From contig OZ251573.1 in NCBI GenBank assembly GCA_965243545.1, positions 2,418,001 to 2,482,000 of the forward strand: a stretch of DNA of 64,000 nt, in the 5' to 3' direction. Shown here piece after piece: positions 63,203-64,000 of the stretch (positions are counted from its first letter, which is position 1; each line of letters begins with the position of its first letter). Under the pieces are notes generated by a model, which was given only the letters and a program-made list of their open reading frames with translations, was not told the origin of the DNA and ran no database searches. The position numbers were made by a program, and so were the translations under genes. Source of the DNA: CATQHW01 sp965243545. Its GTDB lineage: Bacteria > Spirochaetota > Spirochaetia > SZUA-6 > Bin103.

Positions 63203-64000
63203 GCGGCGCCCCAAGACTGGCGGCGAAGTCACGTAAAGCGGTAGGGCTATTGACTCCCAGGAGAGAGAAGGACTCCGAGAACGACGTGCGGCCGGCCAAG
63301 ACGCTAGTCGTCAGAGCGCGGCCAAAGCGGCGTCCGACGCGCGTTCGGAGGGTCGGGTAGAAGCTGCCCCCGGAAGTGGCTGGCCGCGCCAGCAGGCGAG
63401 CGCGTTCGGCTTGGTACGCGGCGCGAAAAGAGGCATCGTTCAAGGCTCCCATGTCGTGAATCCGCCGCAGCAGGACCAGCGTGCTCACCTTGAACCACCG
63501 CGCGAGACGCTCCAGCTCCGCTCGCCAGCCCGCATCCGCTCGAAACTCCTCGCGCAACAACCGGAGCGGCACGAGCAACTCGGCCGCGACTCGGTTGCAC
63601 CAAGCCTCGACAGCCTGAAGCGGGACCGAGCTGGGGGCGGAATCGGAAAGCGCGGATTTGCCCAACCAGAGATGCGCCAGTTCGTGGGCCAACGTGAACA
63701 TCTGAGCGGCCTTCGTATCGGCGCCGTTGATGAAGATGAGCGGCGCCAAGTCATCAGCCAACGCAAAACCACGAAACTCGTCCGGGTCGAGCTTGCGATG
63801 CGTGTTGTTGCCGACAACGCCGTTTACCATCACCAGAACACCGAGCTCGTCGGCCGCGTCGATGAAGTGACGGATCGTCTCCGTCCGGGTGGGGATCGCT
63901 GCTTGGGCAGCCAAGTCGAACTTCAGCGCAGCGCGAATACGGTCGGCGACCGTCTCAATACCGCTGGCGGAAGTCACCGATCCGATGAATGGAAGCGCGG
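63144..64000 (-). CDS. ImmA/IrrE-type metallopeptidase regulator, N-terminus outside window
   Basis: The C-terminal part of an XRE-ImmA/IrrE protein. The frame is open to the right edge and the residues just there, LPFIGSVTSASGIETVADRI, belong to the linker that in such proteins follows an HTH, so about 140 residues lie outside. The zinc-peptidase motif is FTLAHELAHLWLG (His-Glu-x-x-His); RGFALADDLAPLIFING and EAWCNRVAAELLVPL flank it. The 3' end overlaps the Rpn gene's 3' end by about 60 bp on the other strand. Likely controls a neighbouring toxin, prophage or mobile element outside the window. Confidence 0.85.
   Translation of the reverse strand, partial: ALPFIGSVTSASGIETVADRIRAALKFDLAAQAAIPTRTETIRHFIDAADELGVLVMVNGVVGNNTHRKLDPDEFRGFALADDLAPLIFINGADTKAAQMFTLAHELAHLWLGKSALSDSAPSSVPLQAVEAWCNRVAAELLVPLRLLREEFRADAGWRAELERLARWFKVSTLVLLRRIHDMGALNDASFRAAYQAERARLLARPATSGGSFYPTLRTRVGRRFGRALTTSVLAGRTSFSESFSLLGVNSPTALRDFAASLGAPPTGLRAARGRANLPPSRNR

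Overview
The window is 64 kb of dense, GC-rich bacterial DNA. I see no rRNA, tRNA, CRISPR array, intact insertion sequence or replication origin. The solute-binding protein at 16.6 kb has an N-terminus of a style common in Spirochaetota (a hydrophobic stretch ending FAAGEGEAAAA). Together with the many Gfo/Idh/MocA oxidoreductases, phytanoyl-CoA dioxygenase-like proteins, a sulfatase and ABC uptake genes, this suggests a GC-rich, free-living or host-associated spirochaete-like heterotroph. That assignment is an inference, not a demonstration.

Layout. 0-9.9 kb: catabolic and housekeeping enzymes (RraA-like, transketolase-like, class V aminotransferase, threonine dehydratase-like, Gfo/Idh oxidoreductase, aldo/keto reductase, gamma-glutamyltransferase). 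9.9-14.3 kb: a minus-strand four-gene carotenoid operon (lycopene cyclase CrtY, methyltransferase, CrtU-like desaturase, Rieske protein) whose three junctions are all 4-bp start/stop overlaps. 14.4-23.4 kb: M19 dipeptidase, TIM-barrel protein, solute-binding protein, a bidirectional terminator, OppF/OppD ATPases without permeases, a sulfatase, and a frameshifted dioxygenase gene. 23.5-31 kb: GlnE, a LigD-type polymerase, a PolX/PHP protein whose polymerase site looks dead, and an MFS transporter. 31-35.8 kb: a sugar-type ABC importer coupled to a DUF309 gene, then methylmalonate-semialdehyde dehydrogenase.

36.0-43.6 kb is an island of visibly lower GC and the most interesting part. A 1556-residue protein (Sm/SH3-like start, TPRs, a cold-shock RNA-binding domain, more TPRs, a C-terminal P-loop NTPase) overlaps by 4 bp a 501-residue P-loop NTPase that ends in an RNxxxH HEPN-type RNase motif. 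An XRE-ImmA/IrrE regulator-protease gene and a decayed small gene follow on the same strand. This has the form of an undescribed RNA-targeting conflict or defence system.

43.6-53.1 kb: a MacAB-type efflux operon, a membrane protein, an SDR enzyme, a Cox11-like copper protein, a second Gfo/Idh oxidoreductase and an acetamidase/formamidase-like protein. 53.1-64 kb is again accessory: three tandem AAA-ATPase-like/PD-(D/E)XK (DUF1703-type) genes, one lacking its nuclease end; a coiled-coil protein built on 21-bp repeats; an HNH endonuclease resembling phosphorothioate-DNA-binding restriction enzymes; a dioxygenase; a mosaic of broken Rpn and AAA gene pieces; and the 3' part of another ImmA/IrrE gene running off the right edge.
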